Below are positions 34,980-49,362 of a stretch of DNA of 64,000 nt, piece after piece. The notes beneath the pieces were generated by a model. The model was not told where the DNA came from and ran no database searches. It saw only the letters and a list, made by a program, of their open reading frames with translations. Both the position numbers and the translations under genes were made by a program. Numbering within the stretch: position 1 is the first letter of the stretch; each line of letters begins with the position of its first letter. The stretch lies in the NCBI RefSeq assembly GCF_020360975.1, contig NW_025408674.1, positions 3,100,001-3,164,000 of the forward strand, read 5' to 3'. This stretch comes from Hirsutella rhossiliensis. Taxonomy: Eukaryota; Ascomycota; Sordariomycetes; Hypocreales; Ophiocordycipitaceae.

Positions 34980-37900
34980 TAGCTTTAATCCTTCTAAGGT
35001 TTATTAAAGAGTTATTACGACTATAGCACTATCTAATCTAAGGCTTTTCTACTTAGTAAGAGTAGTAAATTATCTACTTTATTTATTATTTCTTCCTTCT
35101 TCCTCTTATTAAGAGTAATCTTATCTTAGAGTAACTAGTCGTCCTTAGTAGAGTACTACTAACCTTTCTTATCCTTTTTAAACTTCTTTAAATACTCTCC
35201 TAAGATTATCTTATTAAGTATAGTTCTATCTAAAGTCTTAATCCTATATACCTTAGACTACTTTAAGCGCGATACTACTTAAAAGGGACCGTTCTACCTT
35301 ATTTAATACTTAGCTTACCTCCTTAGATTATTTAATTATCTTACGTTAAATAGTAAGATAAGGTCTCTAGGTTAGAGGCTTTCTTTACTTATTATATACT
35401 TATTAGCTTTATCTATCCTCTCTATTAATTAATTCCGATATCTTATTACTCTTTTCTTAGCTTCTTATATATCTTTTTCTTTCCTTTTTAAAACTTATAC
35501 TTATACTTTAAATAATTCTTCTCTTATCTTTACTTCGTCTTAGTCGATTAGTCGCTAAGTTAAGTATTTTACCTTAAGAGGTAGTATTAGTTCCTATCTA
35601 TATAGTAAGTAGAAAGCTAATATTCTATAAGACTCTTTAACTACTATTTAGTCTATAAGGATTACTTAGTTAAGGTATTTAATCTACTTACCCTTTTTCT
35701 TTACTATTTTTATAAGTATTATTATTAACCTTTAGTGCCCTTATTTTACTACTACGTTTACCTTTAGATTATATACTAAAGTTTAAATAACTTTAACGCC
35801 TATATCCTTTAGGTTATACTTAAAGTCTTTCTTTATTTTAGGCCCTTTATTAATTATAGCGTATAGTATTACGCTATACCTATAAATAATAAAAAGTATA
35901 AATTTAGTTATAGCTCCTACGGTAATTTCTTTAACTAGGGTTACTTTTACTTATTTAATAAGGTCGTCTTATACGTCTATAAGGTACGAATACTTATAAT
36001 TAGATAGTATATACTAGCTATCGAAGTAAATCTTACTTATAAGGTAGCTAGGCGCGGTCGCGGTTATAACTTCCTAGGGTCTCTTAGTTATAAAGTATTA
36101 GTATTCTTTATAGGAAGAGATTATACTATAAATATTATTTTAAAGGCTAGCCTATTAATACCTATTTTCTACGAACGTATATATAACTTATCGTCCTTTA
36201 TATCTTATTTATATATAGTACTTTACGATAATCCTTTTCCGTTCTTTTAGGTTATCTACTACTAGTATAGGTCCCTTTTCTTCCTTTTTATAGAGTCGCT
36301 AAAGCTTTTAGTCTTTAATATAGAAATTTAGACTCTTTAAATATAGCTTCTTATAGTCTTATTTAGAAAGGCCCTTCGGCCGTTTTAATATTTAAAGGAA
36401 GTCTATAATTATCCTCGATTCCTTTAAGTAGTCCCCTTATAACTTAGTCCCTTATATTATATTTACGTAGAAGTCTATAAATTCTTTAATATCGCTTTCT
36501 ATTTCCTTATTTAATATATTAAAAGGTCCTTTAAGCTTTCTTAAGAGTCTACCGGCTATACTATTCTTCTTATATTTAACGTATTATATAGTAAAGTTAA
36601 AGAGGAAAATATAGCTTATTTAGTAAGTTACTAAAGCTCTAAGGACGTCTTTAAGGGCACCTTTTAGTTAATCGACTAGGACTTATACGTTAGTTTCTAG
36701 GATAAAATATATACTATATAAGTATATTCTTAGTCTCTTAAGCGTACTTAATATAGCCTTATACTCCCTCTTTATTATATTATATTTAGTTTCTACTAGT
36801 AACTACGTTTTACTTTTAAACCTTATAGGGCGCCTCTTTCTATTAACGATTTATATTAAGACTACCCCTTCGCTAAGTAAACTAGTATTATATATTAAAA
36901 TAATATCTCCTCTTCTTAGGCTAACGTCGAGGGATACTAGGAAAACTAGATTAATAATAGCTTCTTTAAGGGCAGCTATCGCTTTTACTTATTCGTCTCC
37001 CTATTCTTAATAGACTTCTTTTTTTATTAGGTCTATAAAGGGTTTTACTAAGATAGCGAACTATTTAATCTAGATTTAATAGTATCTTACGATACTAAGA
37101 AAAGCTCTAATATATATTATATTAAGGCATCTTATCTATTCCTTAATTTTTATAACTTTAGCTTTTATAAAGCACCTTTTATTTATTTTATAGATATAAC
37201 TAATAACTTCGGTTACTTACTAATAGAATTTCGATTTAGCTATTATAATTATATAAGTAAAGAGTTCGATATTAACTAAGACTTTATTAAGGTTAATAAG
37301 GTATTTAAAGATAAATCTCCTTACTCTTAGCGCTACCTCTTTATTATTATACGTTATATTAGGCCCCTTAATACCTATATTATCGAGGAAATTCCTATAG
37401 ATATTTAATATAAGGTCTTATAGGATTCTTTATATTATCCTTATAAATTAGCCGACTAAGTTTATAGCCCCTTAAGGGAGTATATATATATATAAGAGGC
37501 TAATAAGTATATTAAATATTATTAAGTTATAGCTTTTAATATTAAGAGGGATCTAATTATAGCTTAAAAAAAGGTCTAGGAGGGAAAGGATCTTATATAT
37601 TAAGAAGTAGTCGCTAAACTTATCTATATTTAGCGGTAGGTTTATATCTCTTATTATAACGGTATTTATACGTATAATAGAATTAATTAAGCGTAGCCCT
37701 CTATCTTTCTTTACTACTAGGAAAAAGGGGTTCTTATAAGGCCTATGCCCTTCTTTAAGGACTCCTATTCTTAGTTTAATTTTAAAGATATTAATAACTT
37801 TCTACTCTATTACTTTTAAGATTAAAATTAAGGCTACTTACTATACCTTATATTCTATTATCTTAATAACCTATAGGAGGGCTATAGCTAGGTCGACTTT

Positions 37901-39200
37901 ACCTCTTTCTATAAAGTCCTAGGATAACGCTACTTCCTTATTAAATAGAATACTATCGAAGATCCGGATTTCTACCTTTATAAGAAAGCCCTTAAATTAT
38001 TCGTAAATTACTTTAAGTCTTTCTTATATTAGCCGCTTTCCTTTCTATATACTTAAGAGTTTTCCTATTAAGTATTCTAGGTAGGGTCTAGGCTATATCT
38101 TATCTTTAACGGTATTTTATTTAGTTTTCTTTTAGTTAAGGTCCCTTTTTAGCGTCGAGCTATTTAATAAATTATCGTTAATAGGGTTAATCTTATTTAC
38201 TTTTCTTTTAAAGAGAGTATTAACTCTTAGATTCTATAATCTAATAGGTCGTTTCCTCCTTATCTTAACGTTAACCTTTTAGATCTTTCTAAACTTCTTT
38301 CTAGCTTTAATAATGTTTTTCTTTAATTCTCTTATAGCCTTTATAACTATAACTTTAATAATCTCTTCTACTATTTTAGATTTAATAGCTAGAATCGCTT
38401 TATCTCCTTTATCTATAATTAATTACTATTATACTAGTACTATTAAGGGCTTATTTACGCTAGCGTAAGCTAGGTTAAGGACTTAGTTAGCGCCCTCTTT
38501 ATAACTAAGGATCTTACCTCCTAGTAAGAGAATCTCGGCTATTAAGGTATCTATAATAAGTTCTCTCTATAATTATTAAGTAGCTCCTAGGTTATCTTCT
38601 TTAACTTTTATTACTAAAGCCTAAAAAAGATTTCTTAGGAGCTAGGTAGCTATTTCCTATATAGTCTCCTCGAGCTTTAGTCTTTTATATATATTTTTAT
38701 TAACTATTAAGGTTATAGTTTAAAAGGATTTTACTATATCGACCTTATCCGGAAGCTCCTATCTAATAGCTCCTACTACTAGCGTAACTACCTAGATAGT
38801 ACCGATTTAATATTTAACCTATATATCGCCGTTCCTTAGGGAATAATTAAATAATATATACACGGCTTTAATAAATAGTATACCTAGGATAAAGGGAACT
38901 AAGACTTTATTTAGTATAATATAAAGATAGATTAGTATCTAAGCTATACCTAGATAGAGATTAGTCTCTACCTCCCTAACTATATTTATAAGGGACCTAA
39001 TATATACTATTATTAATACTCTTATTAGTAGGATTTTAAGCTTATATACGTTTATATATCTTTTAGTAATAAGGTTTCTTTTAAACTTAGTATCGATTAA
39101 GGCGCTTAAAACTTTAGCTTTCTAGCTACTAAGCTATACTTAAATATAAGGTAGGTCTTATATATACTTAAGCGAGCGGAAAGGTATAAGGACTATATTT
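34980..39200 (-). pseudogene. Element E pol: protease, RT, RNase H, integrase
   Basis: On the minus strand, from high to low coordinate: a protease-like ALIDT near 39085-39120; reverse transcriptase at about 37100-37830 (NPFFLVVKKDRGLRLINS; LLDLFLSYN; palm motif FLDN at 37379-37390 followed by IGIKGP); RNase H region; integrase zinc and core region at about 35700-36250 (TKRP*EVITATAPSYL; INKGP); and an integrase C-terminal segment GDLILLFNVR...NGPF near 35210-35380. No chromodomain was found. Gag probably lies at 39200-40900 but I could not confirm motifs there. Second palm Asp is Asn through GATGAT to GATAAT. Confidence 0.8.
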
Positions 39201-40976
39201 ATATATATTATAGGAATCGCTATAAGGTCCTTTAAAGTTATCTCTTAGTATCTTATTAAGAGTACTACTTCTTATATAATAAATCTATCTTTCTTTAGTC
39301 TTATTACCTTTAGAGTTTATTAATTAAATAGTCCTTAAGCTAGTTATATTACGCTAATTATATTAGTTATAAACCTAACTTCCTTTAATACTTATTAGAC
39401 TTTAAGGTACTTATAATCCGATTCTTTATTAGTAAAGTAAGTAAGCTTAATTAGTTTAACTTAGTATTCTTTATCTTATTCTTTAACTTATACTAAAGCT
39501 TCTATAAGTTTTCCTTATAGATATTTAAAGAGGAGTAAACTACTCTTTATATTATCTTTAGCTACTTTTATAACTATTATTATAGCTTTATAATATCTTA
39601 TATTACTCGTTACTTTCTCTAGGGTCTAGAACTTAGTATTTTCTATACCTTAAGCTATATCTATATATCTTATACTAAGTCTCTCGCTTAGTTAAGGAAT
39701 AAAGTTAATTTAGTAATTTAAAGGGATTAGGATTCTTTTATATATAATTTCTCTAATAATTTTATTTATAAGTCTATCGAACTTCTTATCTAAATCTACT
39801 TTATATCTATAGTATATAAGGATAATCTTTAGGCTAGTTTTTACTATTCTCGTTATCTCGATTTCCTTTATATCCTCTTTAATTCTTTATCTTTTCCCCT
39901 TATAAGTATTAATCCCTATTATAGTTATATAGATTATTTAATTATATATATCGCTTTATTATATATTATTTATAATTATAATAACCGATATACTTCTTAC
40001 TTCTTTTCTTATATTACTTACTTTTAGATTCCTTAGCTTCTATTTATATAGGCTACTATATCTTTAAAACTAGTCTAAGAAACTAGATTCTCTTTTACTA
40101 GTAGCTTAATTTAGGTAAGATAGTATAACTATAGCTTTAACCTCTTTTATAAGTAGTAATATAAAGGAGTTAAGCTATATATCTACTTAGTATATAATAA
40201 GCCTTTAAATATATATACTTATTTAAGAAAACCTATTAGTAAGTACTAAGGGAATTATGCTTTTATTATCTTTTCTTTTAAAGTAAAGAGTCCTATTTAC
40301 TACTTTATATATTATAAATCTAATCTTATAGTCCTAAGGGTATACCTTATACTTATTAGGGTAGTATCTTTCTTTACCGTAATAAAAGTATCTCTTAGGC
40401 TAGTTAAAAGTATTAACCTAAAACTATATATATTAATTAGATATATAGTAAAATCTAATAGTATTTACGCTACCTTTTTATCTATAACTTAAAGAGTAGC
40501 CTTTACTATTAATATGTTTTTATTCCCTATTAAGTTAGTTAAATATTTACTTTTACTAGTAAGTAAGGTTAATCTTTATATCTTTAAAGGCTTTTATTAG
40601 GTCTAAGATCTCCTTTATAGGCTATCTAGGTTTCTTATTTATTTTCTTTTAACTCTTTAAGAAGTTTTTCTTTACCTTTATTAGATTTAGCTTCCTTTAT
40701 TACTTTATTAATTTCCCTAAAAAGCTAGTCTTTCTTTAGGTTCTTAAGCTTTTAATTATAGACTTTAGATACTATATCTTATCGCTTAATATCTTAGTAA
40801 GGTACTAAGTAGTTATTAATTATATAGATAAGGCTTTTATAAAAGAGTTTTAAGATAACTTTAGATATCTTCCTATTTCTCTTTATAATATTAATAATAA
40901 GCTCCTTTAGTATTATATAGTAGATAAAGTATAACTAAACTATAGATTCTTCGTAGCTATTAAGTTATACCTTATA
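34980..40976 (-). mobile_element. Ty3/Gypsy relic 'E', minus strand, no LTRs seen
   Basis: Decayed gag-pol of Ty3/Gypsy order on the minus strand, different in sequence from A, B and D. I could not find a matching LTR pair, so both ends are undefined. The right end is cut at the D-family LTR starting at 40977. Confidence 0.78.
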
Positions 40977-41446
40977 TATAACGACTAGTATTATTCTTAA
41001 GGGATAAACCTATTAAGGGGTTTATATTAGTAGATATAATAGGGCGTAGTCTAAGTAATAATAAGTATATTATATTAGTAATAAGTTAGAGGTTATAGAC
41101 TATAGACTATAACTAGGTAATTAAAATTAAAGATAGAATCGTAATAAAGATCTATATTAAAAGCTAGGGAGCTATCTATTTAAAGGAGTAAAGTTAGGTA
41201 GCTATATATACTTATAGAGACTATCCTTAGATTATAGTCCTAGCTATAATCCCCTTTATAGCTTACTATAGCTTACTTATAAGCTATACTCTTAAGTAGT
41301 AATCTATTTATATAAGGCTTACTTAGCTTATATACGCTCTAGGTAAGCTAAGCCTAAGTAACTTCTTATCTTAATTATTATTCTAAGCCGCCTTATTATA
41401 TAAACTTAGCTAGCTCTCTTATAGCCCGCTAACTATAGTTATAATA
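40977..41446 (-). repeat. D-family LTR L1 (3' LTR of D2, with a divergent U3)
   Basis: 470 bp. 40977 to about 41245 matches L2-L4, but about 41246-41430 (the U3 half in element orientation) is a different sequence. A minus-strand polypurine tract follows at 41451-41465 and 41447-41514 matches the 3' internal end of D1, so it was a 3' LTR. Confidence 0.85.
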
Positions 41447-41514
41447 TAATATCTCCCCTCCTTTTAGTCTTATTTATAAGATCTACTACTTCCTTAACCG
41501 CTATATATAAATAT

Positions 41515-41964
41515 TATAACGACCGGTATTATTCCTAAGGGATAAACCTATTAAGGGGTTTATATTAATAGATATAATAGGGCGTGGTCTAAGTAATAAT
41601 AAGTATATTATATTAGTAATAAGTCGGAGGTTATAGACCGTAGACTATAACTAAGTAATTAAAATTAAAGATAGAATCGTAATAAAGATCTATATTAAAA
41701 GCTAGAGAGCTATCTATTTAAAGGAGTAAAAGTAAGTAGCTATATATACCTATAGAGACTATCCTTAGATTATAGGCCTAGCTATAATCCTTAATATTAA
41801 ATCGTATAAAGTATAGTAATCCTATTAATCCTAGATTACTTAGATCTCTACGATCCCTTTAATCCTATATCTATTAAATAGTTATACTAACTATTTATCT
41901 ATTAAACCGTATTACGTACTTAACGCGGTCGACTATTAGCGGCCAAGTAGCTATAGTTATAATA
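41515..41964 (-). repeat. D1 3' LTR (L2)
   Basis: 450 bp, TATAACGACC to GTTATAATA on the plus strand, followed by the polypurine tract (about 41970-41986, minus strand). Confidence 0.92.
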
Positions 41965-42389
41965 CGATATCTCCCCTTCTTTTAGTCTTATCTATAAGAC
42001 CTACTATATCTACCTTAGCCGCCGTATATAAATATACCCTTATTACGTTATATGTAAGTATATCGTTCTTTATTTCTTTATCCTTTTAGGATATACTACT
42101 AATAGTATATATAGTCGTATACCTAAAAATCGTTCTTAAAAAGCCTTTAAGCGCGCTACTCTTACTAAATATATCGACTTAAGCGGAGATCCTACCGATA
42201 TACTATATAGTTAATACTTTAAAGCGAAGAAGATAAATTATTAGATAGCCGAAAATTCTTTACGCTATAATAATTATATAACTAGTAGTTATCCCTATTA
42301 TAATAGTATTTTAGTAGCCTCTTCTTATAGGTATCTTTTAATTCTTTTTATATATAGTAGCTAATATATTTCTTTTAGTAACTAAATTA

Positions 42390-42790
42390 TTAATAGAGTA
42401 GTATAGGCTATATTTTAAAGAGGAGGAAGCTAAGGAAGCCTTATTAAAGCTTTAGGTATAGCTTACGAACCTTTAGTCTTAAATATCTATCGCTATTAAT
42501 CGTTTAGCTTATATCTAGAAGATTTAGAATTATATAAAGGAAAAGAGTTCTAAGTTATTTTATCGTAGTATCTAAGAAGTAGATACTAAGGATAGCGTTT
42601 TACCTACGCTCGATATATATAAGTATTAAGTAATAAATAACTTATAGTTATTAGGCGTTCTTAATAAGGCGAATTAGTTTTTATTTAGTATTAGCGAGGA
42701 GTTTATAGATCTTAGTCCTTTAATCCCTCTTAAACCTTTTAGTAAAATTATCGAAGTAAAGAGCTATAGTAAGTTAGGTGCTTAAGTAGT
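42390..42790 (+). pseudogene. Accessory ORF of D1, opposite strand to pol
   Basis: On the strand opposite to gag-pol, between the chromodomain and the 3' LTR. Read through stops it gives a charged helical protein (LAYI*KI*NYIKEKSSKLF, then an Asp/Glu-containing segment and LGVLNKANW). From memory it resembles a class of small fungal hypothetical proteins found beside Gypsy elements, with helix-rich N-termini and an RG-E-L-RRG-type centre; function unknown. Its end overlaps the antisense of the chromodomain tail. Confidence 0.5.
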
Positions 42791-45700
42791 TCCTAGGTAT
42801 TTTCCTTTAGTCTATATCCTTTTTACTTAATAAGGTACTTTTATTACTAACCTTATTTTCTTATATTTAATATTTATTTTACTTTATATTCTTAATTATC
42901 GTTAACTTTAATTTTTTCTTATTATTTAGCGTTTTATAGCGCTAGTTTTAATAATAAGAAATAAAATATTAGGTATATCTATATTATTATTAGTAGCGAA
43001 AGTTTATAGTTAACTTTTAAAATAGTTTTCTTAACCTTAAATAGTCTAAGTTTCTTAAAATCTAATATATTACTTAGTTGTTTTATTTTAATATTTCGTT
43101 ATATAAGGTAGACTATATCTCCCTCTTAAAAGATTAGTCCTTATAATCTTTTTTAATTATAGTAAGTAGATATTTATTCTTTAATAAATTAAAGTTCTTA
43201 TTATATTTCTTTATATAATTTTTATAGCTAATTTACTTATAGTATCGCTCGTTTTACTTATAGTCCTTATCGAGTAACCTTAAATACTTCTAGGTTATAT
43301 CTATAATTAGCGTATATTAGTAAGAGCTTAGTTATTTCTATAACTAAGCTATTATAAGCTAGTTACGCTATTAGTAGCTATTTAACTTAATCGTTTTATT
43401 TATAGCTAATATAGTATTATAAATATTATTTAAGCGTTTAGTTAAGTCGTTTTATTTACCTATCTATTTATAAGTAATAAGCTATACTAAGCTTATATTT
43501 CGTCCTTGATTATATTATAAGAGCTTACTAAAACTTAGCTATAAATATACTTTCTTTATTAAAGATAATCTTATTTAATAGTCTATAATTACTAATAATT
43601 ATTTATAAGAATATATATACTAGCTCTTTATATTACTTACTTCTTTATATAGTAAAAAGTATCTATACTTTATTAATCTATTAGTAATAACGAATATACT
43701 ATTATACTTAACGTTAGTTATAGGTTCTTTTAATAGTAATAGCTTTATAATATAGTCGAAAGCTATTAAATCCTATAGTTTCTTTAGTACTAGTAGTAGT
43801 TATAACTCTCTATATAGTTTATATTATTTAGCTTTATTTTATATATAAAGTTTATATTTTTTAATAACTTATTATACTACTTCCTTAAGCTATAAGAAGT
43901 TATATTATCGTTTAATCTATTTTATTATTCTTTAGATTCCTTAATATCTATATATTAAATATTTATATATATCTTATATAACTTTATCTTATAATTCTAG
44001 TAATATCTAAATTTTATTTTTATATATTAAAACTTTTAAATATTCTATATTATATCCCTTTAGTACTTTATATTCTTTTATCTATTTTAGGATCTTTTAA
44101 TATATTAAGTCGTTAGGTTATACTTTAAATATTATATTTAGCTATTATTATTAGTAGTTTCCGTTTTCGTTGATTTCTAGGAGCTATTCTTTTATTATAA
44201 GTGCTCTTATATTATAGTTACTTTATCGACTAAGGGCATTAGCTCGACCGTTTTCTATTCCTTTTCTATAAATTATTTTATAGTTAAATTCTAATAGATA
44301 TTTAGCCTATTAGATCTATTATTTATTTAACTATTACGTTATTATAAAATATAAGATATTCTTATAGTCTATATAAACCTTAACTTTATATTTACTTTTA
44401 AGAAGGTAGTATTAAAATTCCTTAGAAGCTTAAATAATTATAAGGAATTCTTTATTATAAATAAGGTAATTAAGTTCTACGCTATATAGCTTCTTTAAGT
44501 AAAATATAATTAGTTATAGTCTTCCTTTATTATCTTTTTATCCGATTTATACTCTTAGAGTAAAGTCTAATATATTAGTTTTAAGTTCGATTTATTATTT
44601 TAAATTAAAGGTAGTTAAAACTAGTTCTTATATAATTATAGTTTTAATATATTTAAATGCTTTATTAGCTTTATTATCTTATATAAATTCTTTTTCCTTC
44701 TTTATTAAGTTATATAATAATACTATAATCTTTCTAAAATCTTTAATAAATCGTTAATAGTAATTTATAAATCCTAGGAAACTTTATATATCTTTAACGT
44801 TCTTTAGTATTAGCTATTCTTTAACTAAGTTAATCTTATCTTATTATATCTATATATCTCTTAGTAAGATTATATATCTAAGGAAGTCTACTTTCTATAT
44901 ATAGAACTTACTTTTCTTTAGTTTAACTAATAACTTTATATTTTAAAGTACGCGGAGTACCTTATAAACCTATTTCTTATATTCTTTTAGAGTATCTAAG
45001 AAAATTAAGATATTATCTAGGTATACTACTATAAAGATATCTAAGTATTTATATAGGATATTATTAATTATTTATTAAAAGGTAGCTAGTATATTTATAA
45101 GTCTAAATAATATTACTAGATATTTAAATAGTCCGAATTTTATTTTAAAGGCTATTATTTATTTATATCCCTTTTTTATATATATTAAGTTATAGGCGCT
45201 TTTAAGATTAAAGGCTATAAACTATTTTTTACTATATAATTAATCTTATAGTTTTAATATAAGTAGTAATAGTATTCGGTCTTTTATTATAATATCGTTT
45301 AAGCGTCTATAATTAATAACTAGTTATAGCTTACTGTTTTTCTTTAAAATAAATATAACTAAGTAGCCTACTTTAGATATTAACGTTTATATATATCCCT
45401 TTTATAGTTTCTCGTTAAGGTAGTCGCGTAGCGTTTATAGTTACTTTTCGTTTAAGTTATAGATTTTATAGAATATTAGCGTTATTCTATCCTTAAGATA
45501 AATCTTATAGTCCTATTAACTATATTTAGGTAACCTTATCTTAAGTTCTTCCTTAAAGAGTTTATTAAATTTCTAGTATTCCTAAGGGATATTCTTTATT
45601 CTATCTTATAGGCTTTATTCTTTCTTTTAAGAGCTAGGTTCTCTTAACTTAAGCTCTTTATTAATTTATTTAAAGTCTTTCCTTAAAGTAATAATAACTT

Positions 45701-48700
45701 TTTAGATCTTTATATTATATCCTTTATTCTATTTATATTAGATACTAAGTTATATAGCTATATTAGTTAGTATATAGGTCTTATTAGCTAATTTTATATC
45801 TATTAGTTCGGTTACTATTTTTATTTATATTACTAAAAGCTTATAATAATTTACTTAAACGGTTATCCCTTTTATCCTATTTAGTAGCTAAATTATTATA
45901 AAATTTTACTTTTTTTTAAATCTATTAGTCTTAGAAACTTATATCTTCGTTTTAATATAGCTAGCTAGTTTTCTAGTTAATTAGTAGGTTGCTCTCCTAT
46001 AGCTATAGAAGTCTTAATATAAGATTATATTCTTTAATATCTATAATATTAAAGTCGACTTATTTATTATAGCCCTAAATATTAATATTAAGGTAATTAA
46101 TCTCTATATTAATAATTTTATTATTATAGGTAAAGGCCTCTTCTTTAATATTTATAAGTTTATATAGATCTTTCTTATATCTTTATATAAGTTAGTAACG
46201 ATTAATAACTTTAAGTAAAATATAATTACTTATCGCGCTATAGTCTAAAAGTATATATATATAATATCCCGCGATTTAAATATCTAATACTATTTAGTTA
46301 CTATAGCTTACTATTACTATATATAAGGTCCTTAGATCTTATTATATCGTGCTAGTCTATAGCCCTTTTATAAATAGTATACCTTATTTTTTACTTAGTC
46401 CTTATTTATTTTATTTAGGTATTTTTCTTTAATTTATTATTAATATCGTTTCTTTATATTTTCGTTATATAATATTATATTAAGGCTTAAGAGACTAATT
46501 TCTTATAGCTAATTAAAGATTTCTTATTTCTTAACGCTATATTATTTATATTATACTACTTTATAGTTAATTATATACTATACTTTATAATTCTATTTAT
46601 TTTTATATTAAAGGTTAAGTTTTCGTTTAGCGTCTTTTTATTTCTTATATAGTATTTCTATATTAATTCTTCCTTAGTTAAATATAGCTTATAGCCTTTA
46701 TATATATTACTAATAATCTTTTAGTATACCGTTATATTATTTATACTATACTTATACTTTTTTATATTTATAAACTCTATAGTTTAGGTATATATATTTA
46801 TTATAATCTTCTTTATTATATTTAATTTATTATATAAGTCTTTAAAAGATTAATAGTTTAAATACTTTAAAGCAAGTAGCGCTATACTATTCTTTTATTT
46901 TAGCGTATTTATAGATTTTATATATCTTTAAAAGATATCTTATTAATAAACTATAATTATCGCGGTATTTAAGTAGCGTGCTATAATTAAGTTCTAATAA
47001 TATAACTTAGTTATTTAGGTAGCGTTAATCGATTTTCTAGTAGTTTAGTTCTATACTTAAGTAGGGTTTCGAAAGTACTTATCCCTTAAACCTAACTAAG
47101 AAGGCGTTATATTATACCTTTATTTAAAAGTATATCATATAATCTAAGTAGATATATAATATCTATAAAATATACTTATAGTACTTATAAGTAAGTAGTA
47201 TTTATAAATCGTCTTTAAATTCTCCTTATAATTACTATTCTTATTATAGAGCTATAAAGATATTAACTATAGCGATAGCTATAGTATAGTCTCCTTTATA
47301 TAGTACTAGTTAATACCGAGTTAATATAGCTTATTAGTTTTCTATAAGAATTTAAGGTATTTATTAGGTTTTAATTTTAAGTATTTCTTTTAATTCTTTA
47401 AAGTATAAAGCGTATTCTTTAATTATAGCGTTATCCCTTAGTAGTAAGGGTAGTAGTATAAGTTCGTTCTTATCTTTTATTCTTTTAAGTATTTCTTATT
47501 TTTTAGAGCTTATATCGTTAATACTTTATTATTCCTCTTTAGGTTATTATCTAAGTTTTATAAGTATAAGGGCTATATCTATATCTTCTTTATTATATTA
47601 TTTATAAACTACCTATTATTATTATCGATTTTTATTTTATATATCTTCTTAGAATCGTTTACTATTTTTCTTAATCTAGTCTTAAGAGACTCCTTTAAGA
47701 TAAAGGTATTTTAGTTTTATAAATTTAACTTATTTTTATATTTTAGGATCCCTTTATTATATTATTATAAGGGTCTTCTTTAATAGCTTTAAGAACTATC
47801 TAATACCGTTCTTATCGCTTAAGTATACTATATATTTATTATTATAGTATATAGTATAACTAAGGAGTTTATACTTTAGTTCCTATCTATTAATAGCGTT
47901 TAGGTATTTCTTACCTTTTAAGGCTAATACTTAGTAGGTTTTCTTCTCCTTATAAGGTTATCTATATTCTTTAAAGTAATATCTAAGTTTTCTATAGTTA
48001 AAATACTTTCCTTTACTTTTCTATATTACGTTTAGATCTATCTTACTTAGGTTAGTTATATTAGCGTAGGTAATAAGAGTTTCGCGCCTCTTTTTATAGT
48101 TAGCGCGTTAGTTAAAGTTATTTCTATAAGAAGGGTTTTAATTTCCTCTTCCTTATTTCTTTTCTTATCGTTATATATACTATCTATTATTAATTTATAT
48201 TACTATAGTAATATAGTCTAAGAGGTTATTAAGTTAATTTTCTTTATAAAGTTCGTCCTTAACTTCTTTTTTAAGCCTATTATAGAATCGTTATATAAGA
48301 GGTTTATTATCTTAATTAAGCTTTAAGGTAACTTAACGGAACTTCGTAGTATAATCTAATACTAAGATCCTTTACTAGAGTTCTTAAAGTTTCTATTTAG
48401 CTTCTTATTCCTCGTTAGTTATTCTAAATACCTTTATAATAGCTTCTTTAAATCCTTAGAAACTAATAAAGACTTTATCTATTTCGTTATCTCGTCGCGC
48501 TAGTTAGTTATCGAGAAGGTCCCTTATAATAGGTCTAAACTAAGTAAGTACTATTTTAGATAAATAATTTCCTATATAGAGTACCTTTTCGACTAGGTCT
48601 AAAAGTTTAATAAGGTAAAACTAGTAGTAAGCCTTAAGTTAGGTAAGAAAGTCTTAAAGTATACTATAAGTACTATTAAATAGTCCTAGCTATTTTAGTT

Positions 48701-48850
48701 TAACTACTTCTCTAAGGTCCCTAATATATTTATTACCTATTTTATTCCTAAGTAACTATACCTTATATTAAAGGGTAATAATCTTATATATTATATCCTA
48801 AGGTAATATAGTAGCTTTAGAGTTAGTTAATCTAGCTTACTATATAGGTA
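42790..48850 (-). pseudogene. D1 gag-pol polyprotein with C-terminal chromodomain
   Basis: On the minus strand: gag with zinc knuckle at 47964-48005 (all four ligands Tyr; exact C-x2-C-x4-H-x4-C spacing); reverse transcriptase with FGLFKYLVILF and palm motif YLDN at 45012-45023; RNase H; integrase near 43560-43960 (IKLPLLKEP; FVITNRLTK); chromodomain near 42830-42950 (YLIK*KGY, ENT*E). Knuckle and palm codons are 2982 nt apart, a multiple of three, so gag and pol share a frame here. Confidence 0.9.
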
Positions 48851-48912
48851 TATTAATAGTTATAATATTACTTAAAGTAACGCGGTATTATACTAAATAA
48901 GAGCTTTTAATA

Positions 48913-49362
48913 TATAATAACTAGTATTATTCCTAAGGGATAAACCTATTAAGGGGTTTATATTAATAGATATAATAGGGCGTGGTCTAAGTAATAATAA
49001 GTATATTATATTAGTAATAAGTTAGAGGTCGTAGACTATAAACTATAACTAAGTAATTAGAATTAAAGATAGAATTATAATAAAGATCTATATTAAAAGC
49101 TAGAGAGCTATTTATTTAAAGGAGTAAAAGTAGGTAGCTATATATACCTATAAAGATTATCCTTAGATTATAGGCCTAGCTATAATCCCTAATATTAGAT
49201 CGCATAAAGTATAGTAATCCTATTAATCCTAGATTACTTAGATCTCTATAATCCCCTCGATCCTATATCTATTAAATAGTTATACTAACTATTTATCTAT
49301 TAAACTATATTATATACTTAACGCGGTCGACTATTAGCGGCTTAGTAGCTATAGTTATAATA
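48913..49362 (-). repeat. D1 5' LTR (L3)
   Basis: 450 bp, same subfamily as L2; bordered on the right by AATAT. Confidence 0.92.

Larger units (their letters stand above)
41515..49362 (-). mobile_element. Ty3/Gypsy chromovirus 'D1', complete, inserted in D2
   Basis: Paired 450-bp LTRs L2 (41515-41964) and L3 (48913-49362) of the same subfamily, flanked by the exact duplication AATAT (41510-41514 and 49363-49367). The target is the same family: the sequence left of L2 and right of L3 join into the D internal 3' region, 68 bp from an LTR. Size 7848 bp. Gag-pol is on the minus strand and an accessory frame on the plus strand. Confidence 0.93.
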
